Source: Irpex lacteus (lineage: Eukaryota > Basidiomycota > Agaricomycetes > Polyporales > Irpicaceae). From it: DNA of 64,000 bases. Positions within the stretch are counted from its first letter, which is position 1, and each line of letters opens with the position of its first letter. The DNA is taken from contig MQVO02000053.1 in the NCBI GenBank assembly GCA_001986395.2, positions 1 through 64,000 on the forward strand, read 5' to 3'. The notes beneath the pieces are model-generated. The model was not told the DNA's origin. It saw only the letters and a list, made by a program, of their open reading frames with translations, and did not search any database. The translations under genes were made by a program, and so were the position numbers. Positions 1-10,169 of this stretch are shown piece after piece.

Positions 1-57
1 TCCACGCTATTGAATGCACACATGTTACATCGAGCAGCGAACCGTAGTCTATTCTCG

Positions 58-1268
58 TCAAGCATAATCATCGTCCTGAATTGTCGAAGCCTGGTCATCC
101 AAAGACAAGTCTGGCAACTGACTCTCGCCCGGGCCAAATGGATCTGGGATCTTCCTCCAATTTGCTAGGATCAGAAGTACTAGACGGCGACTCGGGTGGA
201 AGAATTGTGTGAATCCAGAGAAAGCAGTATGATCGTCCGTATAAGTCTTGCACGATTTGATTGAGGCCCGAATGGACCCATGACCGAGACTGCTTTGGAC
301 CTTTGCGTTGAAAGATCACAAAGTCGCGTGAGTTATCCACAACAGCCCACTTGCAGTCGCTGGTACAGATGTACTCCCAAATTTGAGCGATGATGCGAGT
401 TGTGCTGGTTCAAGATGCCAGGGGTCCATCGTACACGGCCTTCCACTTTCCCGTCCCCCTCTTTCAGGCCTTTCGACATACAGCCAGCAGGTGGCAGAGG
501 TCCACACCAACAAAGACCGGTGTATCTGATCCGCGGATGCGCTGGACCATGTCCGCCATGTCCGCACGAGAGAAGGAAAATGGTGTCTTCAGCTCAAGCA
601 GACAGCCAATCCTTGTGAGCACTGCATTGTTCAGCAGAGTGTGTTCACCAGCGGCGAAGTCAACGTGACAGGTTGAAGATGAATCGACAGCGCCATCCTG
701 ATAAAACCCATAAAGATGCATATCTCCCATGAGCTCTGTGTATATCTTGTCAAGTAGATCGTACAAGAATTTCCACGTGTCGTCTTGGAAAACACGTTCG
801 TTGGCATACTTCCGCTGCTTCAGTTTGAGTGTCCATTCGTCCAATATCCTTTGCAAGGAAGAGACACAATACGTCACTGGCAGGCTGGTCAGGCTGGAGC
901 CTGAACTTGTCGCCCACATCCAGTTCGATGCTAGCTAGCTTCGCTAAAACTGAGTCCCGCTCTTCGGCAGATGCTGTGACCTGGATCGGCTCTCCTCCGA
1001 ATACTTTGCGTGTTTGGGTGTTTGGACCCCGAGTAGCGCTGCTGTGTTTCTTCTCTGTAGACCAGTTGGGCACCGGTCGCAAAAAGCCATTAAGACAGCC
1101 GAAAAGCGTCTTTGGCACGGAGAATGAGTCATATATGCTGCAGAGTGTCTCTACATCCGAACCGAGAGTGGACGATCGGCAAGTTCTTGAATCGGACTCA
1201 GAGTTCGTCATGGATGAGGGCTTCTTCTGGAGAGCGGCAGCCTGACTCAGAGGATGTTCCCTGGCCAT
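58..1268 (-). CDS. uncharacterised protein, gene model unresolved
   Basis: I do not recognise this protein. The minus strand is open from an ATG at 1268 (an in-frame ATG at 1211 is an alternative). The frame changes near 850-906, where a 58-nt intron (donor GTTCAG at 906, acceptor AG at 849-850) would restore it in phase. The middle part is soluble and mixed alpha/beta in look, with a segment reading CLLELKTPFSFSRADMADM. In the same frame TGA codons follow at 464-466 and 410-412; a GTATGT donor at 481-476 could remove both if spliced to the AG at 374-375. Beyond this the frame resumes with IAQIWEY and DFVIFQRKG. The last exon may instead read to a stop at 58-60 after an acceptor near 170, giving an acidic tail. 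It could be an intact multi-exon gene or a decaying one. Confidence 0.4.
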
Positions 1269-2560
1269 TGGTTTTCTGCTCGTTTCCAAGATAAGTTTTA
1301 GTGCGAGTAGTGACCATTGTGGCAACGGACGAGATGGAACGTTAAGGTGCTCTGCAGCAACTGTTCAGGACTCATAGGACACAGGTGTCGCAGGGGACCT
1401 GGAGGCTGACATGCCGGGATATCTACTTCTAGACGTGACATCAATGATGATCGCGCACACGTCCTCCATGGGACTTCACTCGCCCAGGTCGATCACTATT
1501 TTTGTGTAAGCTTTCTACATAGTCTGAATCGCAATTAAGAGCAAAGCGAGCATAGTTAATCAATACAAGGGCTGCCTTGCTTCGCTGCGGCCCGTGACAC
1601 CCCGTGAAAGCAAAAAGAGACAATACGACTGTAAGAGGTTACACCGCACAGATAGTGGTACAATGTAAGAAGTGAGAAAGAACGAAGGGCGAGAGAATAT
1701 GAGCGGAGTGACGAAGCGACCGTGACAGTGGCGCGCGTGTGAAACGTAAGTAAGCGCGCGGAAGTGGTCTGGGGTCCCGATCACAAAGGGCAAAGCGAAA
1801 TGATCACAGGACGATGGGAGAGAAAAGCAAGGAAGAGCGCGTGGAAGGCATCAAGAAGACAAAAAGGAATAGACACACGGGTGAAAAGGCAGGAGTGAGA
1901 TGGAAGCCATAAGTACACCGCAGAAACGCAGGAAAGAGGGAAGGACCCCGAAAAGCATGTCACGGGAGGGGCGGAAGATTAAAGCAGGCTCCTGGAACAT
2001 CCGTGATGGAGCATTCAGCTGGGCTGTAATAAAATCCCACACAGCCTAGGCAGAATAAACGACAGTGAAGGACGAAAGGGAGCGGGAGAAACTCGAGGAA
2101 AGGGGTAAGGAGACAAATAAGACGAAATGAACTGAGATAAGAGACCGGTTCCCGATCGTAAGGAACGCAAGGAAGTAAAAATGAAGGCCAATAGATAAAA
2201 TTTGAAGGTGAAGGAGACATGCGTAAAGGAAGGAGTAATAATAATAAAATAACGAGCCTGTCTTTCAGAGGAAGAACAAATAAGACCAAATACCCCGTTC
2301 GCTAAATCGTCGTTTTTTCTGTATTTCTTTGACCTCAAAATGCTCCCCTATGTTTGTGTGTGTGCGTTGTATATTTTCTGTACTTCCAACTTTTGTGCGA
2401 TCGCTGTCTGGTGGAATCACCTTCCACACGGGGATCGTCCGACAGATCCCAGATGATCGTTCTGATCGTTCGAGCGCTCAAGTCAACACCCGCCTAGGCA
2501 TGAAGTCAAAGAAACCATGATATCTCATCCTGTAGCCATGGTCCATGTCAATGGCCTGCA
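1269..2560. other. intergenic, strongly purine-rich on the plus strand
   Basis: No convincing gene. From about 1620 to 2290 the plus strand is rich in A and G (runs such as aagaaagaacgaagg), and the minus strand is correspondingly pyrimidine-rich. Short open frames here code Leu/Phe/Ser/Pro-rich peptides expected from pyrimidine bias and are not credible proteins. Confidence 0.6.
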
Positions 2561-2568
2561 TATAAATA
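2561..2568 (+). promoter_or_regulatory. TATA-box-like element upstream of the F-box-like pseudogene
   Basis: TATAAATA lies 167 nt upstream of the ATG at 2735. It may be the original core promoter of the pseudogene. Only the sequence match supports it. Confidence 0.35.
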
Positions 2569-2734
2569 GCCTGCATTGTACACAAGTTTTGTCTCAACCA
2601 CTCGCTTATTATCAGGGACAGTAACTCCTAGGACCTGGAACGCCGTTTCAGCCAATGGTAAGGTCGGGCCTCCCGCCGCATCAGCATCTGAGAATTACTG
2701 ATAGCAATAAAAATATCTACAGTACGTGAAGTCC

Positions 2735-4247
2735 ATGTATGCACTCACGCGTACGATGCCCCCAGAACTCTGCGACATGATCATTGATAACCTATGCGGC
2801 GACAAGTGTGCCCTTTCCGCTTGTACACTTGTCTCCCCCTCTTGGAAGCGCCGTGCTCGCCACCACCTCTTCGAGTCTGTCCTCGTAGCCAGACAGGATC
2901 ACACGCGACGCCTACGCCAGTTTCTACTGCTTTCTCAGAAACAATCTCGACATTCAGCCTATCATCCGTGTCATCTGCGTTGATGGTTACAACTCCCATG
3001 ATCCTGATACCAGAAAAGCCAAGCTAGATTTTCGCCATTTGTATAGATGGCTCCAACAAGTTCCCAATCTTAAGGCTCTCCTGATCTTCACTCCGGGTGG
3101 GCTCGACGAAGGAGACATCAACGTGTACCTCAGCGACTGGCCACGGCAGCGTATTGGAGATCTCTGTCTCGACAGCTTTCGCGCCATCACAGGTCGTCGC
3201 CAAAGCAGGTTCGACATCCTGTGCTTCTTCTCACAAATAGACCACCTCTACTTCAAGCATGTCCGCATACCTGATAAGGACAGCACCGAAGACGAGCCAG
3301 CCCATCAGTGTATACCTGCATCGGCCAGTGTGAAAGTGAAGGCTCTCACTCTTTCATTACAAGACCAGTATCCGGTATTTCTGCTTGCCTGGGGCGACAA
3401 CCGTTTTTAGAAACGCTCGAGAGCCTCACTCTTCGCGACCTAGACCTCGAAAACACCCAGGATCTCTACTTAGTTGGCGAAATCATACGCGACAAGATGG
3501 GCTCTGCCTTTCGGACGTTTGAGATTGATTTGCCTAGGCACGATCTCCGTAAGTTCTCGTATCCTGGATTATGGTCATCGACCGCGCTAAACACCGTTGT
3601 CAGATTCAGCCATCGACCCTGCGCAGGCGTTCACCGACCTTCTAAATCTCGACAGCTGTAAGTCGCTGGAATCAATCTCCATCAACATGGTTCTCGACGG
3701 GCCAGTGATGACAGACATGGAAGAGGTGGAGGATATTGCCGCAAAGCGCCGCGGAGCTCAGCTCGATCCCAAAGACGGTGGGCTCAAGTTTATCGACACC
3801 ACCTCGCCGAACTTCGCAAGGAAAGCGCAGGCGAAATGCCGCGCAGAAGACCAGCGGGGTGTGAGTGTGCGATTCGCATCCAAGCCACCCCTATACACTC
3901 CCGAAGAGTGGGCCATTCCGCCCCTCCTCCTCTCGCTCCTTCCCGCTCAGAATACCATCACCTCCATCACCCTTTCGATTGAGCTCACAGGCCCCGCGCG
4001 CTGTGTCTCCAAACATCTGAGGGACGTGCCAGATTGGGAGAAGATAGAGCGCGAGTGTCTTCGGTTCAAGGGGTTGCAGAGGGTTTGCGTCAGGAGGCTG
4101 GAGAAGCCACGAGGTCGTCGTCGTCGTGGTAAATGGGACGAAGATGTCATCCCCGTGGTCAGGGAATGGGAAGAACGTGATAGGTTGGAAATAAGTCGTC
4201 GATTGGGTATGTTACTTGAGAAGAATGCATTGGTGTTCGAGACGTGA
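2735..4247 (+). pseudogene. F-box-like protein pseudogene, paralogue of the gene at 41284-42948
   Basis: The N-terminus (LPPEL/MPPELCDMIIDNLCGDK followed by ACTLVSPSWK) is an F-box-like start nearly identical to that of the intact paralogue at 41284-42948. The two align along their whole length, but this copy changes frame twice: near 2905-2912, where one extra base lies between the VARQD and DAYASF segments, and near 3395-3402, before the QPFLETLESLTL segment. The intron at 3549-3603 (GTAAGT...TCAG) matches the position and phase of the paralogue's intron at 42252-42319. The last exon is open to the stop at 4245-4247 and ends in a well conserved region (SIELTGPA, DVPDWEKIERECLRF). Neither frame change sits at usable splice sites, so a recently inactivated gene is the simplest reading. 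Sequencing errors are the alternative. Confidence 0.8.
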
Positions 4248-4741
4248 TGATAGACGTATCAAGGCCAGGTTACCAGTATATAGTAGACATTCTAAGGCTT
4301 ACTGTTGTCAGCTATACTAGCGAAGACGTAGATATATGAGACTCGACGCGCACAAATATTTGTAAACGAATAACACAGCATATGCCATAGAGAAAAAGAG
4401 TTGCTACAACAACAGAAAATGCGAGTGTGGTTGATATTCATACAAATGTGCGTCCGTCCGTTCATCCATTTAGATCACAGCACCACAAAAATCCATCACT
4501 CCCAGCCCCACACCAAATGGTATTGATTGACATCCCGCCGAACGCCGAACGGCCAGTTCCCGGTAAGGGGCACTAGCGTGAGTGGTTCCCGAACACACGC
4601 TAGTACAAGCCAGCGAGCGGCGACGGATATAAACAGCAGAGAAAAGTGAAACAGAAAAGGTTAGAAAATATGAAGCACCAACAAACACTTACGGCTACAA
4701 TGAAGTGTCAAATGCAGCCACGGGCAGAATGAGAAGCAAAG
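4248..4741. other. intergenic between convergent genes
   Basis: AT-rich 3' flank shared by the pseudogene and the minus-strand Ser-rich gene. No open frame or repeat that I can support. Confidence 0.6.
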
Positions 4742-7504
4742 TTAATTGACATAGCGAACGAACTACAAGAAACGTCAACATTAGCTTCATGAACATTACA
4801 AGACACGCGGCGATTCGACAACTCACAGTTTCATACGGCTTACGAGGCGGGTTACCGTGGGTCGGCAGACTCTCAGGAAGCTCAGCAACGTTTGGGTCGT
4901 ACTTGAAGAACTCGCCATGGTGGTTCCTGAACCCTTCCGTCGCACTAGGATACGTCGCCAGCTCCTCCGGGTTCGCCATGTGGCGAGGCGCATAGACAAT
5001 ATAAGGTTTCGACGCGGAGGAGGGGAAGTACAGATAGTCGCCGCGGCGATTCCAGAATCCGTGTCGTATTCTGCGAGGTTGAGGTTGCGGCGGTGGCGCA
5101 GGAGTGTGGCGAGATTGTGAGTAGGATTGGGAGTACGGCGACGAAGTGGTCGACGAGCTGTAGGCATGACGAGAGGCGGCAGCTGACGCAGAGGCGGACG
5201 AAGAGGAAGTCGTAGGTGTAGGAGCCGAGGAAGACGCATGAGGAGAATAACGAGAAGGCGAGGGCTGAGGAGCCGCTGACGGCGAGTGTCGATTATACGA
5301 AGGAGGACTAGAGTACTGAGATTGCGTGCGAGATCGTGAGTAAGATTGTTGTTGCTGATGTTGAGAGGCAGCCGCAGAGGCGGAGGCAGAGGCAGAGGCT
5401 GAAGCTGAAGAACCCGAAGTCGAGAAACTGATAGGCATGGGCGGGGCAGGGAGCGGATTGGGAGACCTCGCATGCGGACGCCGCGGCGACGGCGGACGCG
5501 ATACTGCCGGCTTAGGAGGAATCACAGGCGGTTCCCCGTCCAGAGGGTCCCTACCCAGGGAGGGGTATGTACGACTGCGACCAACAGAGCTGGGAGAACG
5601 TATATGTTTCGGAGACGGCTGCGACGGCGACGGTCGCGGTGTCTTCGACGACGTTCTTGATAAAGGAGGCGGAGGCGAAGTCTCTTCAGGTATCGAAGCA
5701 AAATTTCCCGATTGGGACTGCGAGGGTATAGAAGGGTAAGTCTGGCTTCTTCCTAGGTCACGCGGACTCGACTTCGCAGAGGGCACAGAACCTCCGACTA
5801 TCAACGGGCTGAGCATGCCCTCCGGCTCGTCGGAAAAACCAGTCAAGCCCAAGAACCCATTACTACCGTTGCTGGACGCCGAGTTCGGCGCCGTGTCGAC
5901 GGAAAGTGTGGACATGGAAGTGGTGAGAGAGGGCATCCTGCCAGTGCTGGTGGGAGAGCTGTTAGAGCGATTTGTGCCGTTCGTCGAGTTGCGAGATTGA
6001 GCCCCAGGGGTCGGCGTAGGAGGCCCGTAGATCGGGCCGCGGAAGTGAGGACGAACAGGCGACTCGTCGTCGCTATCGTCGTCTCTGGGCCGCTCGTACT
6101 CTCTGTCCCTATACTGAGTCCTCGAATCGTCTCGCCCACTGCGACGCGTGCTGTCGCGTCGTGCTGGGGAAGATCGAGATATCGAGTCTTCGCGAGCTAA
6201 TCTTCGAGTAGGATCTCGGTCGTCTCGCATGTCATCAGTAGCTGACCGGCGCGAAGGTGTTCCATTGGCGCTGCCGCCAGGGGTAGGTGTACCAGTGTAG
6301 TGTCCTGGAGTGCGCACTATGCTGGGCGAGAAGGTCGGCCGGAGAGTCTCATGCGAGCTGAATGCTTCCGATCTCTTCTGCTCCGAGTCGCGAGCTTGAG
6401 CAGAAGCCGAAGAAACGTGCGCAGGAGTTCGAGGCGTTTGACCAGGGATGACCGGCGGCTCAGTTTGCTGACGATACGACTGCTGCTGCTTCGAGTCGGA
6501 GCGCTGTGCTTGTTCATATTGCGAAGAACGCTGAGACGACGGCTCCCTGGAGTGCGAACGATGCTGAGAATGAGATCGCGAATGAGCCGGTGTGCGTGAC
6601 GACTGTGATTGCTGCTGTTGCTGGTATTGCGAGGAGAATGACGACGTCGTTACCGGAGCGGAGGCGGGAGGCGTGCGTGGATCGGATGAGCGTGCATGGT
6701 AGTCAGTCCTTTCATGCGATCTATGTGAGTTAGGATCACTGGAGTATTGTGAAGATTGCATGGTACTTGAGCGCCGCAGCGGCTGTTGACTGCTGGAAGA
6801 CTGCTGTGGCTGTGGCGTAGACGGTGGATACTGGGGATGCCGTGCACTCGCAGAGGCCGATGACACGTGCGAGGAGCTTGTCCGCTCTCGATCTTCGCGT
6901 CTGTCTCGCGAATCGCGAGTACCTCGAGTGTCGTTCTTGCTACGGCCATCATCCTCACTGAGCTCCTTTGGTGTCCATAACCACGGAGTGGTAGGTGGTA
7001 AAGTCAGACTAGGGTCTTTCTCCAACTCAGACCGACTATAATCCGTGGTCAGGTATGACGTGAAATACATGAGACTCCAGTTCAATCGGCATGAGTGAAT
7101 ACGCACGGGATCATATTCTCTAGACCTAGTGGGTTCTCTATCAGCTTCGTCGCATTGTACTCTGCGCTTGGGGGAACAGGATGTCGTTTGTACGGATTGA
7201 AGTCGGACGCCTGCTGAGCCTGTGCAGCCTGAGCTGCTGCGTGCATAGCTGCCGCGCCCCACATTGGATGCGGTGCCCATGCCTGCGCCTGAGCTGCTAC
7301 GGCCGCCGTAGGGACAAAAGCCGGGTTGAATGTCCACTGACCCGACTTCCATGCGTTATGATCGACTCCGTTTGGTGCTGGAGGAGGCCCAGGGTAGCCT
7401 GAAGGAGCACCCGGCGGCCAAGGACCCGACCAGTTGTGCGGCGCTGAGGGCTGAACGTTCCACATATATTGCTGGGGGGCGGCATATGCCATCATGGCAG
7501 CCAT
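4742..7504 (-). CDS. long Ser-rich disordered protein with conserved C-terminal WNRRG-type domain
   Basis: Predicted 875 aa from three exons: 7504-7107, 7035-4827 and 4762-4742. Both introns (71 and 64 nt; GTGCGT...TATAG and GTGAGT...TGTAG) keep phase, and the second removes a hydrophobic read-through tail so that the protein ends FVRYVN. Residues 1-130 are rich in Ala, Pro, Trp and Gln. A short ordered segment follows the first intron (TPWLWTPKELSEDD). The middle 600 residues are dominated by Ser, Pro, Arg and Gln, with RSR/RDR stretches and Q and A runs, and are surely disordered. Residues about 791-868 are well ordered and carry two related motifs, HGFWNRRGDYL and EGFRNHHGEFF, joined by a PYIVYAPRHM segment. 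I know no named family for this tail. The composition would suit an RNA- or condensate-associated protein, which is inference only. Confidence 0.85.
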
Positions 7505-9348
7505 ACAGTACAGCGATCAACGCTCGAGGTGGGGGTATCGTGGATTGGAGGGTCTGGATATATCAAGAAGAGCATAGATGTGTATGACGCCAACGCTGAT
7601 AAAGGCCAATTTACTTACTGTCAGCGTAAACAAAGCATTCAGAACTACAAGACGCACTTGTAGTGCGTCGTACTCGACGATCGCAAAGGCAGTAATATAT
7701 CGGGAGGCTTGACAAGGCTGTCAGAACGAAGGTGTAGGTAGGTCTGTTATGTCGCGTTATATGGGCGGTCGGAAGAGCAAGCTGTGCCAGACGATGTCGA
7801 GAGGCTGTTCCGAGACGTGTTCGGTGTCCGAGTACTGGCGAGTTGGGAGGCAGAGGACCTTAAATCGCCGTCGAGGTCGAAGTGGGGAACAACCTCTGCA
7901 GCGCATCTGAGGCTCTGAGTAGCCGGCGACGGCAAAAGCCGACGGTGTGAGTATGCACTGGCCGCACTCACAAAAGACACCTCATTTCCGCTGCATGGAC
8001 AATATATTCCACATACCGCCCACACTAGCCTCAAGTGCATAAACTTGGCAAACTTAGAACATGGCAGCGTGAGTGGCTGCTACAACTCTAACTCTCAATC
8101 GCAATATTATCTATATTATAAGGGAGGGTTCCCTCCCGGGGTTGCCTTTCCCGGCGACCTGTCCAAATGCAGGAACTGCCTCTTTTAGATACGTATTCGT
8201 CCACGGTCACATGCTACGCTTTACTCTTCGCCTTTTCGTCTGCGGGTTTCTGTTTCGTGTCAGCAGTCTCCGCAGGTGTTACGATTCTTCACATGCACGA
8301 CAATGGGGTTGTCGTGCTTCTCCTTTCATTTTTTGCATCAGACTCATGTACCGACTTTTCCGCACACACCCTGATGACCTCGAAGCTTGCGTCTCGGCAT
8401 CATCGTTCATCAATTCACTGTACAGTGCCAGACTCCTACCCAGTTCCTCGGTGAGAGGGAGCGAGAAAGAGAGAGGTTATTCTGGGTAGGAGTCTGGTAC
8501 AGTGCTGTCTTTCTCGCCCGTGACGAAGTCGCGGGTAGCAGCTAGTTACTGTCATTTCGTCGCAAGTGCTATTCTCGATTTGGAAGGGCGTCATGAACTT
8601 TGAGTCGTTCAAGTTCATGAATGATACGTGGAATATAGCTGTGGTATGCCAGTCGTAACATGAGCAGGACCGAAGACAAGCTCACTGTATGTACGTTGGC
8701 TGTTGTGCTGGGTTACCAGTTCGAGCAGTCCGGATAAGTAGCACTAATTACATGTCGCCACATCGATGTGCGCTAGGCAACTATCCTATCATCCAGCTTT
8801 CTTCTTCCACCACGCGTTTACGGTAGCCAGAACCCTCGGAGGAGCGTCCTTGGATAAGGATGGAGATAGCGGCCCTCTATCTAAGCACTAGCGGCTTCCA
8901 CCCCAACTCGTGGCCACTTCGTGAGGTGGAAAAGGCTATTGATTCTGTACCGTGTCGTTGGAGAGTAAGTTAGGGTGATGATGGATAATTACCCCGTCCA
9001 TTGGTAATACTCGAGAGAAGGAATCGAGTACACCAACGCATGTTAGGGTTCTAGCCAGTTTGACACCGGTATCGCGGAAGATGCAGCCGTCGAGGGTTAG
9101 AATTGTGCCATGATAGTAGATACGAGCTATTTGGTACAGGTGTTGTATATGGTATGACCGTGACGATGCAAGTACTTATGCAAGTTGCAGTGAAAGACGA
9201 GTGAAAGACAAGCGTTATTCAAATTTCAAGTTCGAGCATTGAAATCAAACCCTAACCCCAGCCATCAGGCCGTCTTCGGACATTTCCGGCGGACGTTGTC
9301 GGCGGCGAGTTGTACTTGACCTCTACGTTCCACCAAACCTCTTTCGCC
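7505..9348. other. long intergenic region with no confident gene
   Basis: Holds the 5' flank of the Ser-rich gene and the hairpin at 8416-8504. A possible mini-exon (ATGGCAGC at 8061-8068 followed by GTGAGT) with an acceptor near 8131 could begin a small protein, and an open frame at 8167-8454 contains one hydrophobic stretch (TCYALLFAFSSAGFCFVSAVSAG in part), but I could not assemble a credible gene. GGGAGGG-TT-CCCTCCC near 8131 is a small perfect hairpin. The rest shows nothing I can support. Confidence 0.5.
8416..8504. repeat. inverted repeat, perfect 16-bp arms plus extension
   Basis: CCAGACTCCTACCCAG (8428-8443) and its exact reverse complement (8482-8497) are separated by 38 nt. Outside them, CACTGTA (8416-8422) pairs with TACAGTG (8498-8504), with a 5-nt bulge on the left side only. 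The fold would be a 23-bp interrupted stem. No gene is nearby, so it could be a small miniature-element remnant or a structured RNA. No target-site duplication was found by eye. Confidence 0.7.
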
Positions 9349-9780
9349 ATGTCTTAGTGAGTCTTCGGTATTTGCTCTATGAAAAGGGTCTGACTGCTAA
9401 ATCTACTGGTGCAGCGTTATCTTTGGCCGTGCCATCAAGAACGAGTACCTTGCCCTCGGCACTCTTGGTCTGACCGGGTTGCTGGCGACTTCATTGACTG
9501 GCGGAAAGAAAGAGGCTGCTGCACCTACAACATCGGCGAAGCCTACGCTCGAGCAGGTCAAGGAGTCTGTGAAAATCAACGCTGGCTCAAGGTGAGTAGT
9601 CTTGTGCTACTTCATGCGTACCCCGAACTCATGTCATTCTGAAATGTGCAAACAGTGAGGAGGAGCAGTTGTGCGTATCTTATGATCTCTTGATTCGAGA
9701 GAGCAGTCCAACAATAACTGATTAGGATTAACAGCATTAAGAACTTTATTGCGGAGGCGGAGAAGGAGTCAAAACATTGA
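9349..9780 (+). CDS. atp19: mitochondrial F1Fo ATP synthase subunit K
   Basis: Predicted 84 aa from four exons: 9349-9356, 9415-9591, 9656-9670 and 9726-9780. All four splice junctions are GT-AG and phase-consistent; exon 1 has 8 nt and exon 3 only 15 nt. The protein opens MSYVIFGRAIKNEYLALGT, has one membrane helix (LGLTGLLATSLTG) and a charged C-terminus (IKNFIAEAEKESKH). This order, a short N-terminus with an AI-x-LAIGTLG-type helix followed by a D/E-E-x-FI-x-NY/F tail, matches the fungal Atp19/subunit K family, a small inner-membrane subunit associated with the Fo sector and its dimerisation. Length is typical. Confidence 0.85.
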
Positions 9781-10169
9781 CAGTAGCAGCGTACCAGTGA
9801 AAACACGCACATAGAGTCCATGGTCCACTCCCACCTGTCTCACGACGCAATATAGACACTCTTTGCTTCCCCGTCCTTGCCTTATGTGCGCTGTGTGAAA
9901 AGAAACGTCCTATTGAATGAGAGTTGTGTGTCTGAATATCTGGTTGCCGTTTTCGGTTGAGAGGGCGGGATTGATGCGCCAGGCCGAGTCCCCAACTTTC
10001 ATCCTAACCACCAGTGCCCAGTGACCCTCTCGTCTTTCTTTACGTCCTCACTCTCTTCCAACGCTCAGCACAACCGACAGATTGCCTTCTGTCGACTTTC
10101 TTTGCTCGTAAAGACAAATCTCGCGCACGCATTACCCTCTTACACGACATCCTCCACGACCTACATGAA
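9781..10169. other. 5' flank of the DUF4048-like gene with a two-codon upstream ORF
   Basis: Pyrimidine-rich leader. At 10165-10173 the triplets ATG AAA TGA form a two-codon upstream frame that overlaps the ATG chosen for the next gene (10170-10172) in another frame. Confidence 0.5.

Noticed and set aside
5437..6599. Plus-strand open frames opposite the Ser-rich gene
   Set aside because: Antisense shadows of the Ser/Arg-rich coding sequence with Arg/Gly-rich translations.
8061..8454. Possible small gene: ATGGCAGC mini-exon plus GTGAGT donor, then a frame with a hydrophobic stretch
   Set aside because: The acceptor and following exon give a protein without any recognisable family, and the hydrophobic segment is in another frame. 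Chance splice signals cannot be excluded.
9248..9259. Telomere-like ACCCTAACCCC
   Set aside because: A single unit only, next to the atp19 promoter; no array and no sign of a chromosome end.
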